From positions 645,701 to 709,700 of the forward strand of contig VYZB01000119.1 in the NCBI GenBank assembly GCA_013397455.1: a stretch of DNA of 64,000 nt. Direction: 5' to 3'. This DNA comes from Crotophaga sulcirostris (taxonomy: Eukaryota; Chordata; Aves; Cuculiformes; Crotophagidae). Under the pieces are notes generated by a model. That model saw only the letters and a list, made by a program, of their open reading frames with translations. It was not told the origin of the DNA and ran no database searches. Below are positions 49,171 to 62,303 of the stretch, piece by piece. Every line of letters begins with the position of its first letter. Positions within the stretch are counted from its first letter, which is position 1. A program made the translations under genes and the position numbers.

Positions 49171-51839
49171 CACTAATCCCTGCATGAAGTCTTCTTCAGC
49201 AGGGAGACAGCGTACCTGAAATCAAAGCTGTTAAAACCTCCCATACTTTACCTGCCTCCAAGAGCACTGTATAGCCTGGGTGTGCTGGTTGAACTAATGG
49301 GATGAGACCTTCTGGTGTATAGATTGGAAAATGTGAGGAGTCGCTTCGTTTTTAGGCAGAATGGTGATGCTCTCCTGTCCTTATTTTGCTGGCTTGCTGC
49401 TCGGTAAGCCCTAGCTCTGGAAATGGGAATTTACAGCTAGCTCTTCGTGTGTTTGAAACATAGGCTTCACAGTCCTCACAGGTCCTACAAATGTTTGAAG
49501 CAGGAGATAATTTCAGGAGGATGCAGTGTGAACCCCTTGTACTGAACATACTGCAACATGTGCTGTTTCAGTTGGGAATTTGTGTGTTTGTATAAACTTC
49601 TCAGGCTGCATTGCCTCACCATCGTTATCCAGTCAGAAAGATACATTTGGATATTTGGTTTTCTAGAAATTGTATTTAAAACCAGATCCCTTTCCTGTAA
49701 TGGGCTAATCAGAGGAAAGCAGTGTGTGAGTGGAGGAACAGAGCAGAGGAACAAGGAACAGTGCACCCTGTGCGCTGATGTGCTCTAACGATAACACTTG
49801 GGGCTCTGTCACTGACACAGTTCTGACAAATGCAGCAAGGACTAATGAGGAGAGGACGCTCAGGAGTTAAGTCAGAACTGGAAGTTTGTGTAGAAGGGAG
49901 GCATTCGTATCCCTTGAGCTAATCGTATTTACTACTGAATCTTTAGAATTTTTCTGGAAGATGTACTAGGAAAAATGCAAATGGCTTCAGGAGTGGTTAC
50001 TTACTGCTCATTTATTCTCTTCATTCAGAGCTGTGGATTGGAGTTATTTGATCTAAAGGAAAACTTGGTTTGGATTTTATTTTTTTTTAATAAACTACAA
50101 ACTTCAGTGAGATTTGGCAGTAAGGTATATAATGGGTTTTAGCCACTCAGACTATGTCTGTATTAAATTATTTTGCTGGTTTAAGAAACGCATCAAGTAC
50201 TCAAAAATAGCTCAAGGTTAAAGATTAAAATTAGCAAATAAGTAGTTCATAATTAAAGTCTTATGGTGTTGGAAGCAGCATTACGTTTCAGAGATACTGA
50301 TGTCAAATCCAACTTCTGCTCATTAATAGTATAAAGACATTGGTACGATGTCTTTATAGTTTGGAGCTAGGGCTTGTCTGTGCACAGAAGTTGCATTGTT
50401 TTGCCTTAAATTACACAACTTCCCAAGATTCACATTATGATACAAAGGGTTTGATGCCAACACAGCTCATTCCTTTAAGACTGGAGGAATAAGCTGTGTG
50501 CCTATACCAGAACAACTGAATCCAGGCTTGTACTGGAACAGTTATGGAGTCTAATGGAATAATATGGCTTTAACCAAAATAGTAAAACCTATAAAAATCA
50601 AAACACTATGCATCAGTCTTAATAATACCCTTTACCCGTCAGCTGGTGTTATTAAAATGATACACCTCTGTATCACTTCAGTTCCAAATCTCTCTTAAGG
50701 AAGTCAGGCAGGTATAAAAATGGTATTTATTTGTTACGACCTGGGTGACGCCCTTCTTTCACGCAAATCTTTGTTCACCTAAGGCCACTCTCTGCTCCGT
50801 GTGCCCCGTGTTGTCCCACAGCAGCAGCGCCTCTGTGCCCGTTGGCGCGGCCACAGCCAGTGGGGCTCGCCTGGCTGCAGCTCTGCCATGTCCTGTTCTG
50901 CTGCCCAGGCTGAGTCTGTTTCTCCTTCTTCCTTATTTCTCTGGTACTTTGTTGCACGCAACGCTGCGTAGCCCAGAGCAGCTTTTTGCCTTGAGCCTAC
51001 GTGGTGAACAAACGGTGCCTCGGTGCAGGAGCCCTGCCAAAGCCTCTCTGTTATTACTCCAGTCCCGCCTCAGCCCCAGTTTTCTGTGAGGTTGAGGTGA
51101 TGGTGAGGCCTCGACAAGTGCTCTGTACACAGCTGTGATTGCTGGCTGCGCGTCTGCTCGGCCTCAGAAGCACCAGGTTCAGTCGAACCGCAGAGGTGTG
51201 GGCAGTGAATGAGAGCCTCTACCCTACTCCATATTCCATTATTGGCTTTGGCCTTGTCTACATGGGGAGATTACACCAATTTAGTTTAAGTCTGTTTTTA
51301 AAGAGATTTGATTAACCTGATGTGACCTCATGTGAGGACAGTCTTATTTTGGTTTGAGTGAACTTATTTGGGTTCAACCAAAAGCTGCACCTAGTCAGTT
51401 TGCACAGGACTGAAATTAGCCATGCCTAAACTGAAAGGAGAACTGATGTCTCTAAATAATGACACAACTTTCTCATGAAAGCAGAACCTTCTGTAGAATC
51501 TGGAACAGAGTGTAATTACTAACAAATCTGCAGGAGAATGAAAACCATTCATAGCAAAGTTAAAAAAAAATAAACAAGCAAAACTTAAATATTTTAGTGA
51601 GACAGATGAAGTGGTGCCAATAATCCCAGTCCTGGAATACTGAAAGCATTGGCACAAGGCTTGCACGGCTTGCAGCAAGGCTCTCCCATGGCTCTTCAGC
51701 TGCTGTAGTGGGGAAACATTTGTGTCCTGTACACAGAGTCCCTATACAGTCAAAAAAAAAAAAATAGTAATGCAGGGAACTATAGGCCTTCTGGTTTAAA
51801 TGCAATAGTACGCAGTGTCTCATGACGTATTTTGTAGGA
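49171..51839. other. Unassigned non-coding stretch
   Basis: No gene or repeat was recognised downstream of the CpG island. A perfect hairpin lies at 50330-50358. The 50.7-51.1 kb part is GC-richer with an open frame of 114 codons (plus 50745-51089) that resembles nothing known. If the island drives a plus-strand gene, this would be its first intron. Confidence 0.45.
50330..50358. repeat. Perfect 11-bp hairpin, extendable to 13 bp as RNA
   Basis: TATAAAGACAT (50330-50340) and ATGTCTTTATA (50348-50358) are exact reverse complements with a 7-base loop. In RNA the stem could gain a U-G and a G-C pair, leaving a three-base loop. It is shorter than a microRNA precursor arm and no mature-type longer stem is seen. 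Function unknown. Confidence 0.7.
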
Positions 51840-53065
51840 AAGAATAATTAGACATGGAAATAATGAGGAAGCAGGCTAAATTACAACAAGATTTTATCAA
51901 AGATGGTTTGTGTTAGACTAATCTAACATCTGTTTTGTGTAACAGATTATTTAGGTGGGGTAAAGCAGTAACATAATTTATCTAAAGTCAAGCATTTGAT
52001 ACTGTGCCCCACAGGACATTATTGCCTAAAATTAAGATGGTAGTTCAATACAAGAATGAAAGGTGGACAAGAAGCTGGCTAAGGAAAAGGTACAACAATT
52101 GCATGCAAATAAAGTTGTCTGAATGGAGAGAACTATTCAAAGAAAGTCATCAAGATAGAGAGAGATTAGTGCTGTTGCTCCCTTGGGATCAGGCTTGCAC
52201 CTGTTGAATGGAACTGCTCTGACCTGTGAGTATGGTCTGGGTGTGTGCCCAAAAGCTGTACGGGATGACACAGGGTTGGGAGGTATTGTCAATATGGAGG
52301 AGGATCATATGAAAGGAATTTAGATGACTTTGTTGATCGGAGTGATAGAAATAAAATGACATTTAATAATGCTGAGTGCAAAGTCATGCAAAGTTTTAAG
52401 TGTGGAAACCAGTAACAAGTATTTCCAGTGTGAAACAGGAGCTTGTCAGCTGTCCGTGACAGAAGGGAGAGATGTGGATGCACTGGCTGGTCAGGAGATA
52501 CCTGCAAGGAAGCTGTGAGATACAGCTGTGAAGGAAACCAGTGCCATCCTTGGATATCAAAGGGAAATGAGAGATTCAGGGAAGTGTGATGTTATCATTG
52601 TATAAATCACCATACAGAGAGGGTCAGTACAAGAGCTCTCCATTGCTCATGGAGTAACCCATTGGGATTCTTCATAGCTCTGGACACCCCAGTCAAGAAA
52701 ATATTAAATTACAACAGTAGGAGAGTTAGAGATATGGTTACACAAATCCACTGCCTGTTGTATGAAGTGTAGTTAAAGAGCATAGTTTGTTTAGCTCTGA
52801 CCAGTAGAACAAATGAAGAGAGAGGTTACAGTAGGTGTTTTGTTACGCAGTTGGGACTGAAGAGCGAGAAGGCAGAAAAATTAAGTCAAAAGATATCATC
52901 CACACAAGATCAAATTGTCTTAAGTCGGTCATGAATAAATTTGGATGGGAAATTAGAAGAAAGCTTCCAGCTACCTAAGGATTGAGGTTGTGTAATAGTC
53001 TTTCAATTAGGGTAGTTTTGAGATAGATCTTGATAATCTTATGAAAGAGATTATGCAATTAAATT
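51840..53065 (+). mobile_element. Ancient CR1/L3-like LINE remnant
   Basis: The region follows the order of an old CR1 lineage known from turtles and crocodiles. It has 'ttttatcaaagatggtttgtgttagactaatct', then the reverse-transcriptase motif at 51995-52015 that translates FDTVPHR, then an 'agaagctggct' block. After that come 'gctgagtgcaaagtcatgcaaa', 'aaccagtgccatccttgg', 'agaagaaagcttccagc' and 'tgataatcttatgaaagagat'. The polymerase active-site region (YADD) is missing, which suggests an internal deletion, and many stops and indels are present. This family is much older than the other CR1 copies here. Confidence 0.75.
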
Positions 53066-56000
53066 AGAGAGCTCCTGGAGATAGGAAATTAAGTTTGCAG
53101 AATTAGTCCTTTGGTCTCCAGTATAGTCGTATTTTTAATGTAAGGCTGAAAGGAGAAGGGACCTGGTTTTGTTTGCACTATTAATCCCACGCATCAAGGC
53201 TTCTGCTGTTTTCTTGGGAGCCAAGGCAAGAATGAATTTTCTGTGTTGCTGCAGATTTGAATCTTTTTTATCCCCATATTTGCCTTCCTCTTAAACACTA
53301 AACATTGAAAGTATGCAGTGCAGAGACCGTGCATTAGATGGGCACAGTTAACTGCAGTTTTTTCTGACATATTCCTGGTCTAACCTGTTCATCAGAGAGG
53401 CATTTTTCCTTCAGGTTGTGTTGCCAGTGACTGTATTGTACTTCATGGTATGTTTTCTGTGATCTCCTGCTAGCGTTGTGTAATGAACTTTGTGTGGCTA
53501 CCAGGACACTGCGTGTCCTGACAGTGATCTTCACAGTTTAATCTTTCGTGCTTTTGATGTGCATCATAAGTCCGTTGTACAATTTGGGGATGTGTTCTGT
53601 AGCTCCAGGTGCATCTCAGCCAATTGAAGAGATGTTGTGAAGTAGCCATTAATACATTTGTTTTCCGAGACTGGAGTGCTGGAGTTGGTGTTCTCTTTCT
53701 ACCTGATAATCCCAAAATAAGTTGCAAAGCTGGACTTAAAATCAGCTCTGCTCTGATGCTAATAGGAGCAAAATTCTATAAATTGTGCAGGATAATCTCT
53801 AGAAGAAAGAAGTGCTTGCTGACCGTTAGTGATGGATTAGTAAGTGTAAAACCACAGTTTTGTTATAGGAAAGTTGAATATGTAATGAGCATGTTATTAC
53901 AAGAAAGAGAAAAGAAAAAAAAATTACAGAAAGCAGGCAGGCAAGCAAGAAGGAAAACAGCTTGACTTAGCCTGAAGCAGAGATCACATAACTGCTAAGT
54001 TGCCTGTAAAGAGAAATTGAATTATGGAAAAATGACAGTGCAGATGGGGATAATATTGAGATGGTAGAAAAGTAAGTATGTTAACCAAACTCCACGGAGC
54101 TCTTGAAATGCACTGAATCATATGACTGACTTGTATTCTTAGGCAAACACAATTGTATAATTGATTAATTTGTCAACATTTCTTTAGTGCATAGCTCTAT
54201 GGTAACCAAGAGTCTTGGTAAACATTGTCCCAGAGAACACTGTAAAATACATCTCTCCTTAGGAGATAGGGAGGCAGAGCAAGACCTTGGAGCTCTAACT
54301 TTGGAGGTCAGATACACACACGGCCCTGAGCCCCCAAACACACACGTAGCCCCAGTTGATGGGAGTGGAAGAGGAGCAAGGGTTGGTTTGCGGTGATGTA
54401 CATGAAGAGGTGACAGTGGCTAACAGCACTAGTGCCACCCTCCTGCCCTTTTCAGAGCAGGTGGGCTGAGCACGATTATGCCACCCTCCTGCAGGGTCCC
54501 TAACACCTGGGGGTCCTGAGCAGGCAAGGAGAGCAAAAGGCTTGGTCTTCCCTGCACCACCACTTGCACAGCATGAAGGACTGCGCCGCCCTGCATTTCA
54601 CCCTCCATCAGCTTCTGGGACCTGCTCTCTGGGCAGGGATTTAGACAAGCCCCTCTGTTCCCCATGCCGTGTCATGACTCAGCAGGCACCCACCTGGGCC
54701 TCTTGTCTCCCCATGATTAGTGTCCCCCCTCACCCACAGGTGATCTGTAAGTCGATACGAGGTGCTTTGTTGTATGCCAGCTATAGGCATATTCATTAGT
54801 TGATTGACTAATAGATAAACACAACAGTGTTTGTAGGTGTGTTTATTCTTGTTTACAAACTTCCCAAGCTTAGGCAAGATTTTTGAGTATGTAGCAATGG
54901 CAGGAATCATATCCATAAAAATGCTAATCTCCTCTCTTGCTTCATCTGTTCAACCCATGAACACACGCATACGCACATGCTTAAGAGAAATTAATGTGGC
55001 TTGTTTGTTCTCTCCTGGGCTCAGCCTACTTTAATCTTGTTTTAACTCACAGCAGAGTGTGACACATTGCCTCAGGACAATGAAGTTTTGACCATAACCA
55101 ACATACTAAGTAAACCATTTTTTTGATAAACAAACAGCTGATAATAGCTCCAATTGCCATTAGTTATTGTGTGGACATGGTAGTGTTATAGGAAGATTAT
55201 CAAGCAAATGCAGAGGTTTTATTGGAAGGGGATGAGATCAACCCTTGGCCCTGATAGAGGCAAAGGTTGAACTTCCATTAACTTCTGTGCAATGAGGATC
55301 TCTATCCTAGAGTATCAGCCAAAGAGAAAAATAAATGTTCCTGGGAGTCAGACCCTGGGTTTAGGCTGTTTAAGGCTCTACTGCACAAACTGCAAATATG
55401 TTTTTATGTACAGAGGAGGATGCTGAGTGTTTGGTCCACTGTTGGCTTGTCAGAGCAAACGCAGCAATTAGAGAGACTGTAATAGCTGGGGAGGGTTACA
55501 CCCCTTGCTGAGGAAGTTTGCCCATAAACCTGTTTGTCCTGTCTCTGAGTGCAATGTACACTGGCACGATTTGCAGTAAATGAAAAATATTTGCTGTGAT
55601 CAAACTGTTCGTAATCAAATTTTATTAAGTGATGTATTAAGTGTGTGTTAAGTGAGTCATGTGCGGCAAAAAGGTGGGACTTTGGTTGACTCCACTACTG
55701 ATGTATGTGTTAAAGATGAGTATCAATGGTTTGCTTTTTCTTAAGTAGAATAATTCAAATGACTTCCTTCCATTAAAAGCCTTCCTCAAGATGGGCAGAG
55801 TAGGAAGCATTAGTGAAACAAATTCTTTGTGCTAATCTTAACACTTACATTTTCTTTTTAATCTTGCTTATTGCAGAGGTCTGAGCATTGTCATTAGTGG
55901 AGACAACGTGTTAACATAGAAAAAGTGAGTTACTTTATTTCCTTTCCATTATAAGCTTTGAGGTTAGCCTCCCACATGGCAGTGGTGATGTGGAACTGTG

Positions 56001-57577
56001 TAATTGCAGAGGGAGTATACATTGGCCCTTGGGTGCCAGTCCTGGGACAGACAATTCTCATTGCTTATTCTGCTGGAGCGTGGACTTCTGTGGAGCTAAA
56101 TCACTTTCATATCTGGGTCATCTTCACATCTCTTGGGACTTGGCTTTTCAACTGCAAGGCGTCCTGGTATCTATGTCTCACCAGGCCCAGAGCAGAAGAC
56201 CATTATCTGGGGAAGTTTGCACAACTCGGAAACCCTTGCTGAAAATTTTGTTATGTAGGAAAATTGTCTACAACTCCATTTTTCTACTTTTCATAAATAA
56301 TTCAGAGTTTGAAAGGAGAGCATCCCAGAAGAAGGTAGTTAGAGCACAAGAGTGTACATGATTCTGCAATAGTTCTAGTATACTGTCTGCAAAGGGCAAA
56401 GATCTGTTGTCTAAAATGGGAGAAAAATAAATGCATTGGACTGAAATTGCCACTAAACCATTTGGAAACAAGAAATTAGGCTGAGCTGAATTCCTTATTT
56501 TGGGTATATTCATAGTTAAAAAGGCAACTAGTAGAGATATCAAGATTTACAATATTAGACTGGTTAGTTTGCTGGTAGTAGGCTGTTGTGACTAAGGCAG
56601 AGTCTCTTCTTTTTGCTGGAGGGACTTAAAAAAGACTAATGCAAAGAAGAACAACTTCTGTGTTTTTATTTTTATTTTTTTTAAGGAAAGCATACGAATA
56701 TTAGTAACTGATCCAACTGGAATGACGTCTTTCTTTAAAAATGTCCTTAGAGATAGTGTATTATATTAACATGAATTTGATTGCACGGTAAGTAAAATTT
56801 TATAAATATAAATCATCATCTTATTTCAAAAGCTTCAGTGCCAAGGAAACTATTCTGGGATTTTCCAATATAGTCCGGTTTGAATTGTTTGAATAAGAAG
56901 AGATATCAGTGAATAAATCAGATAATGAGTTGCTTTACACAGAAGGCATAATGCCTATTTATGATGTATAGGAGTCCTAAGAGAGATGAATTGTCAGTTT
57001 AATCTTCTTCGGATTGTGTTTTAAATCTACTTTTATGAGGCATTCCTGACTGTTCTAGAGATGACTGTTCATACACTTACGTAGCCTTCGTTTATATTTG
57101 ATTTACAGCTCTACAAGGTCCGTTGCAGGCAAATGTTCATTTTTTTCAGTTGTTTTTATTTGGTTCATTGACCTTGAAGTAAAAGTTGTGGTGATTATAG
57201 GTGTTAACAAAAGTTTTCTTCTGACCTAGTTCCTCTTTTCAGAATTTACTGTTATCTCAATGGGTGTACCTTACCACAAGGAGCAGTAACACAGATCATC
57301 TCTTTTGTCACTGGTATCTTAGACATAACTTTGCAGAGCTTTGCAGTTGACCTGAGAGACAAAGATTTCTCCCTTGCTTTGTGCAGAAATTGAGGATATG
57401 GAGTTCGGAGCCATTGCAATAAATACTTTTTCCTGCTTTTTTCTAAGTTCTTGTATTAAGCTTCATGTGGAAAAAAAGGATTGTTGGATGAATTAAATCA
57501 GATTAACTAAACATTAGATTTCTCTCTCTGCTTCTAACAGTGCATTGCCATTGACGGTTTACCCATAAAAAACTTAC
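53066..57577. other. Unassigned non-coding stretch
   Basis: No gene or classified repeat was recognised. Open frames are below 125 codons (for example plus 53609-53965, with a lysine-rich tail from an A-rich run). A phrase near 55271-55297 resembles a fragment of an amniote palindromic MITE, but it is too short to call. Confidence 0.5.
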
Positions 57578-57740
57578 TTTTTGAGCAAAAATACTGAATT
57601 TATTTTTATGTCTTTCCTGACATGAACATCATGTTTTATTAGGAAATTGTCTCGAGCAGCTTTATTAGCAGCTGATTTTCCTCCCAGCCTTACAACACTT
57701 GCAGCAGCTTCAATCATAGAACCCTGATGGGGAAACATTG
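57578..57740 (-). other. Candidate coding exon, minus strand (unidentified)
   Basis: On the minus strand an acceptor, TTGCCCTTCCAG, precedes the segment, and a consensus donor, GTAAGT (57572-57577), follows it. The 163 bases are open in one frame. The peptide contains MFPHQGSMIEAAASVV, then RLGGKSAANKAARDN and later HDVHVRKDIKIN. An alternative acceptor (GTCTATGCAG) would extend the exon to 57790 in the same frame. The peptide's mixed composition looks more protein-like than most frames here, but I cannot name it. A downstream poly-A signal or neighbouring exon was not found. Confidence 0.22.
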
Positions 57741-59897
57741 CTGGAAGGGCAACATGCGATGCCAGAGTCTGGCAGAGCAGGATTGCTGCTCTGCATAGAC
57801 GAAGCACACATCTGTGAGATATTAAAAACTTTTGACAAGGATAGGAAGATGGTTCTCAAGATAATTCCACGTCAAGCTGTGCTCTAACATCTATCTCCTG
57901 CCAGGCTTCCTAAGCCCTGGGTCATAAGGTTAGAGAAAACTGTGGGTTGAATGTGTCATCCTTCACCTGTAGATACAAAACTTTCCAATTGCAATCACCA
58001 TCAGACCCAGATAGCCTATCGTCACCCTCCTATTAAGGATGACTGTTTCTAAAACATTAACATTCATGTCAGGTCTAGATATGGATCAGCACAGGCTTAA
58101 ATCATTGTCAAGAACAGATGTGAGATACCTAATCAGTTATTTCCTAAAGAAAATGAGTTTGATTGCATGAATAGTTGTAAATATTTCATTCAGCAATTCA
58201 GCTACTACAGCAATGGTAAACAAGCTTCTGAGGCTGAAGAAAAGCATTTTGTGGTACTGTAGTTGATTTCTTATTCATTTAAACTTTAGTGTAGGAGAAA
58301 GCAGCTTAGGTACTTTGGATTACTTTTTGTGACAGCACTGATCATTACCAGGGGTTCACTTCTGAAGGGAGCCAAATGTGCTTAACCTCAATAAACACAG
58401 CCAGCTTCATCTTTGTTTACAATGTGCAGCATTTGGCCACAGGATGAGCACAAAGCTGCTGGTTTTGCCATGGGGACATGATCATGGTGCAGGAATTAAT
58501 TTTGGCTTCAGTAGGAGAGTGACAGCCTGAGCACCAAAACATCAATCCTCTGCCAGGCTTTGGTGATGAGCATAGTCCTTGGCTGGGAGTTGAGGCAGGG
58601 CTAGGTGCTTCGTGCACCTGTCATGCAATTGCTACGCGATAACTCTACTGCCTCTTTGAAGCATTGGCTATATGTAAACCATAATTAAGGGCACAGCTTT
58701 AATTTCTTGTTTGTTTTGCACTTCTCACTTGTTAAAAGCAAAACTGAATTAAATTGGAAGAAACTTCAATGTTAAATCAACATGGGTATAATACTAATTT
58801 CAGTGAAGTAGATAGGAACTTTACTATGGATCTTTTACAGGAGGACTGATGAGAGGAAGAAAAGGAAGGAGGAGTTTAGCTTTTTTCTTAGCCTAGTTGG
58901 ATGTTTTCCCTGCTTGAGCTTTGGCTAAACTATTGGATAGTTTGCTTGTGATTTTTAGGAGACGTACAAAAGCAGTGCAGGAAAGGAAGAGGCTGGGAAT
59001 ATGGGTGATATTTCTCTCTCAAACATGGTGTGAAATTCTGAGGAAACTGGGACTGTCAGCTAAAGGTCATGGGCATTTTTAACTTCTGCTGCTGGCTTTA
59101 TGCTACTGCGTAGATATTTGTCAGGGATCCTGCTGACCTTGGTGATTTTACGTAGTCAGATTATCACAGAAACAGGCTCCCTTTTAACTCGTGTGGTTTA
59201 AAGCATGTACGTTATGGTATGATTCTTTCCATCAACTGGTTTTAATGCGTTTTTTCTTGGCTAGCCTAATTTTGTTGTGTTAAATGAAGGATGGACATAG
59301 TTAGTAAATGGATATATGGTTTAAAGTGCTTTGGTCAGGGTAGCCCTTGGTAATAAATTTGTGTTTATCCTAATTCTAGAAAGCACAAATTAATCCTGGT
59401 GTTTTCCATGAGGAGTTACGTAGATGTTTAAAAAGAAAAGAGGCTCGTGCCAATGGATGTGGCTAAATGAAGGACCAGGCTTTTCGATGCTCTTTTTGAT
59501 CTGTGCCAGATGAGATGTGATCTCACACTGCAGCCTTTTCAGCTAGCCCAGTCTCGTGCTTGAAAACCAGGGACCACAGATACCTACAGGTACAAATCCA
59601 CTGTCCTTGTCAACCACATCCACACAGCCAGGATTGCTCAGCAGGATGGCATATCCATCACTGCTGCCACTAGCTACTTAGTAGAGGAGAGTTATCCTTC
59701 GAGAGAGACAGAGCCATGTATTTAACTTACTGCTTGTATTGGAGTCTTGGTTTTGACTCGGACAAGGAGGATTCTTAGTGCTGGACCATTGTAGATGTGA
59801 AAGAAACCATATTTTGAAATATTCTGCACGTTTGCACAATTGTAATCCATAGTTAGTGTTCAGCTGCCCAGAAAAACCTGTATGCCCTTAATTTCAG
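57741..59897. other. Unassigned non-coding stretch
   Basis: No gene or repeat was recognised. The sequence is AT-rich with short open frames only. Confidence 0.5.
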
Positions 59898-60276
59898 GGA
59901 TGCCCATTACTGTGGGACATGAGCAGTTCTCTGTGCTGGGTTCTTCCTCTGCCATCAATGAAAAACCCCTGCTTGTCCGTGCTGCAGCGAGTGCAAGGGA
60001 CCACGTGCTGCAAGGCTGGACAAAGCAGCTAAAGAGACCAGAGCCAGATGATAGTAGAAACATTGCTGTTTGATGTGTTTCCTTTTCCCTGAGTCTCTGT
60101 GTTTACTCAGATCTTTTACATGAACATTATATGGGAGGGACACATCTTTTCTGGTCTTAAACAGTTAAAAAAAAAGGCCCTCCAAAAGAATCTCCAAAGT
60201 GAAGTGGACATTCAGTTGTGCTGAGTCATATTTTGTTATTAGGGCTGATTATCCAGCCAGCTGGATAACGAATAAA
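59898..60276 (+). other. Weak candidate terminal exon
   Basis: A strong-looking acceptor (CCCTTAATTTCAG) precedes 59898. The frame continues as GMPITVGHEQFSVLGSSS, then a short charged tail, to a stop at 60071-60073. An AATAAA lies at 60271-60276, a plausible 3' untranslated distance. The peptide is not recognised. The opposite strand is also open over the same interval, which lowers the weight of the open frame. Confidence 0.12.
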
Positions 60277-62081
60277 CTGCAAGGGGGGGAAAGGCTGTGT
60301 GCGAATTCCTTGTCTGCGACAGAATGAGGCCTTGGGTCTTTGTGCATAATATGTGTAACAATAATGACCTAGTATGAAAGTGTTCCAGTGACTGACATAT
60401 TTGCAGTCTAAAAAAGATAACAAAGTAATAAGAGAGCAAGAGAGATATCTGTGGATGTTTATCTTCTCTTTTCTTCTTTCTGAAGAAAAGTTTTGCTTTC
60501 TCATTATGTTTCTAGTGCATATCAGCGGTCCCATGCAGAATGATGAATATAATTGCAGTTAATTGTTTGAATATTCTTTTATTCCTGAATCTTTCAAAAC
60601 AAATAACCATCTTTCGAGGAGCTAGTTGAGAGGGGATGTGGACAAGATAGTGAAAAAGAAAATATTGGATGTGAAGTTAAAAGTGCAGCAGAGAAAAGAA
60701 TGAGAAGTGTATGGGGGGGGGTGTTTTAAAGAAGAAAAGAAAACTGGTTATATTATTAATAAAACCAGTAACATAAGTGGCAGCAATTCTTCTTGAAAAA
60801 AATTGTAAATGTCAGTAGTTCAAATCCATTCTTGATGATGGAGTTACACTTGGATCAACATTTTTTCTCATGCACGTCTTCTAGTGTTACTTAATGGAAA
60901 GGAACATGACTTTGTCCAAAATGCATTTTCTGGTTATATTTAACATTTGTCGTCTTCATAGTAAACAAAAAGAGACTTCTGTGGAGAAGGTCTGGTAGCC
61001 ACAGAAAATATTTTGCATCATCATGTCTAACTGGTGCCATTACGAGCTATTCTCAGCTCAAAGAGGTGTTCTTTAGGGCAACTGAAACACAAATGTGTAT
61101 TTGGTGTTTGGGATCCTTTGCAACCGTATTATATATTTCTAATGCAGGAAGTAAAACATTGGATGGAAAAAGTGCCACTTCAAGACAAGTATGAACCATT
61201 TTGGAAATTCTGAGCATTGAAATGAATTTTCTCACAGCTCAAGGCTAGCCCTTAATCATGCACTTGAAACAAGTGGGCTCAGACCTTATGAAAGGTGTTT
61301 ACTCACTCAGCTTTAAGGCACAGGCCAAGAAATAACTTGATCGGATTAGCAGAGTTTGAATAGGAGCAGCAACAAATAGAATCAAATGAGTGTGAACGAT
61401 GCTGCTGTGCTCTCTATTAGAAAAATATCTGCCAGCTGCCGTTGTAGAGTATAATCCTGCAAGATGCTGACGCCTTCGGTTCCCATTGCCTGAGGGAGCT
61501 GGGCCAGGGCACTTCAGGCGTGTGGCTCCCATTACTCACCTTAGTCAAACAATGGATTTTCTCTGAAATCCTTTTTTTTTCCCTGTTATATAAAGACTGA
61601 TTCTTTTCTGCCTCCTATTTCTTGAAAGGCTCTTGATGCTTACAGGGACTGGGTGCGTTGCTGGTTATTCTCAGCTGCAAGATTACAGAGATGGCAGTGG
61701 TAAGGTCAGTGGGGCATGAACACGGCTCAGCTGGAGAGCAGATGTAAGCAGATCATTTGAGGAAAGCAGCTGAAATTCTCAGAGCCAAATGAGGATAAGT
61801 CAAATTTTGAAATGTAAGGACTTTGTTTAAATTCCTTTTTACTTATGTGCATATTATATCTGTAGTGCTCCAGAATTAAACACACCAAGAGGGTAAAGAA
61901 GTTTCTTATGCTTGAACTTGGGCATGTGAAGCCAAAGATATAAAATGAGGTCAGTTAGCTCGGCTGCGGTGTATCCTTTGATATTCATTAATGAGTAAGT
62001 AGATAAAACTTTAAGTAAGCTTGCATGGAAGACACTGAATTTTAACTAGTAAACCTCTTTATAGTTTTCTCATGGGTCTTT
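60277..62081. other. Unassigned non-coding stretch
   Basis: No gene or repeat was recognised apart from a G9 homopolymer at 60713-60721 and a T run near 61571. Confidence 0.5.
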
Positions 62082-62303
62082 TACATAGACTGGACGTTAG
62101 GAACCATTTCTTTACCACGAGTATGGTCAAGCACTCAAAAAGGCTTCCTAGAGAGGTGGTCGGTGCCCAAGCCTGTCACCATTTAAAAAACATTTGGACA
62201 AAGCTCTTAGTAACGTGCTTTGTCTTGGTCAGCCCTGAACTGGTCATGCAGTTGGATGAGATGATCCTTGTAGGTCCCTTCCAGCTCAGATATTCTATTC
62301 TAT
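62082..62303 (+). mobile_element. CR1 LINE 3' end
   Basis: Codons around 62087-62160 read RLDVRNHFF and KRLPREVVG, matching the CR1 ORF2 tail. The 3' untranslated part follows with 'gttggatgagatgatccttgtagg', 'tcccttccagctcag' and the terminal TATTCTATTCTAT repeat that defines CR1 ends. The copy is 5'-truncated and inactive. Among the copies here it keeps the cleanest 3' terminus. Confidence 0.93.

Noticed and set aside
57713..57725. 'tcatagaacc' as a minus-strand CR1 end
   Set aside because: The surrounding CR1 3' consensus is absent, and the ten-base match is chance.
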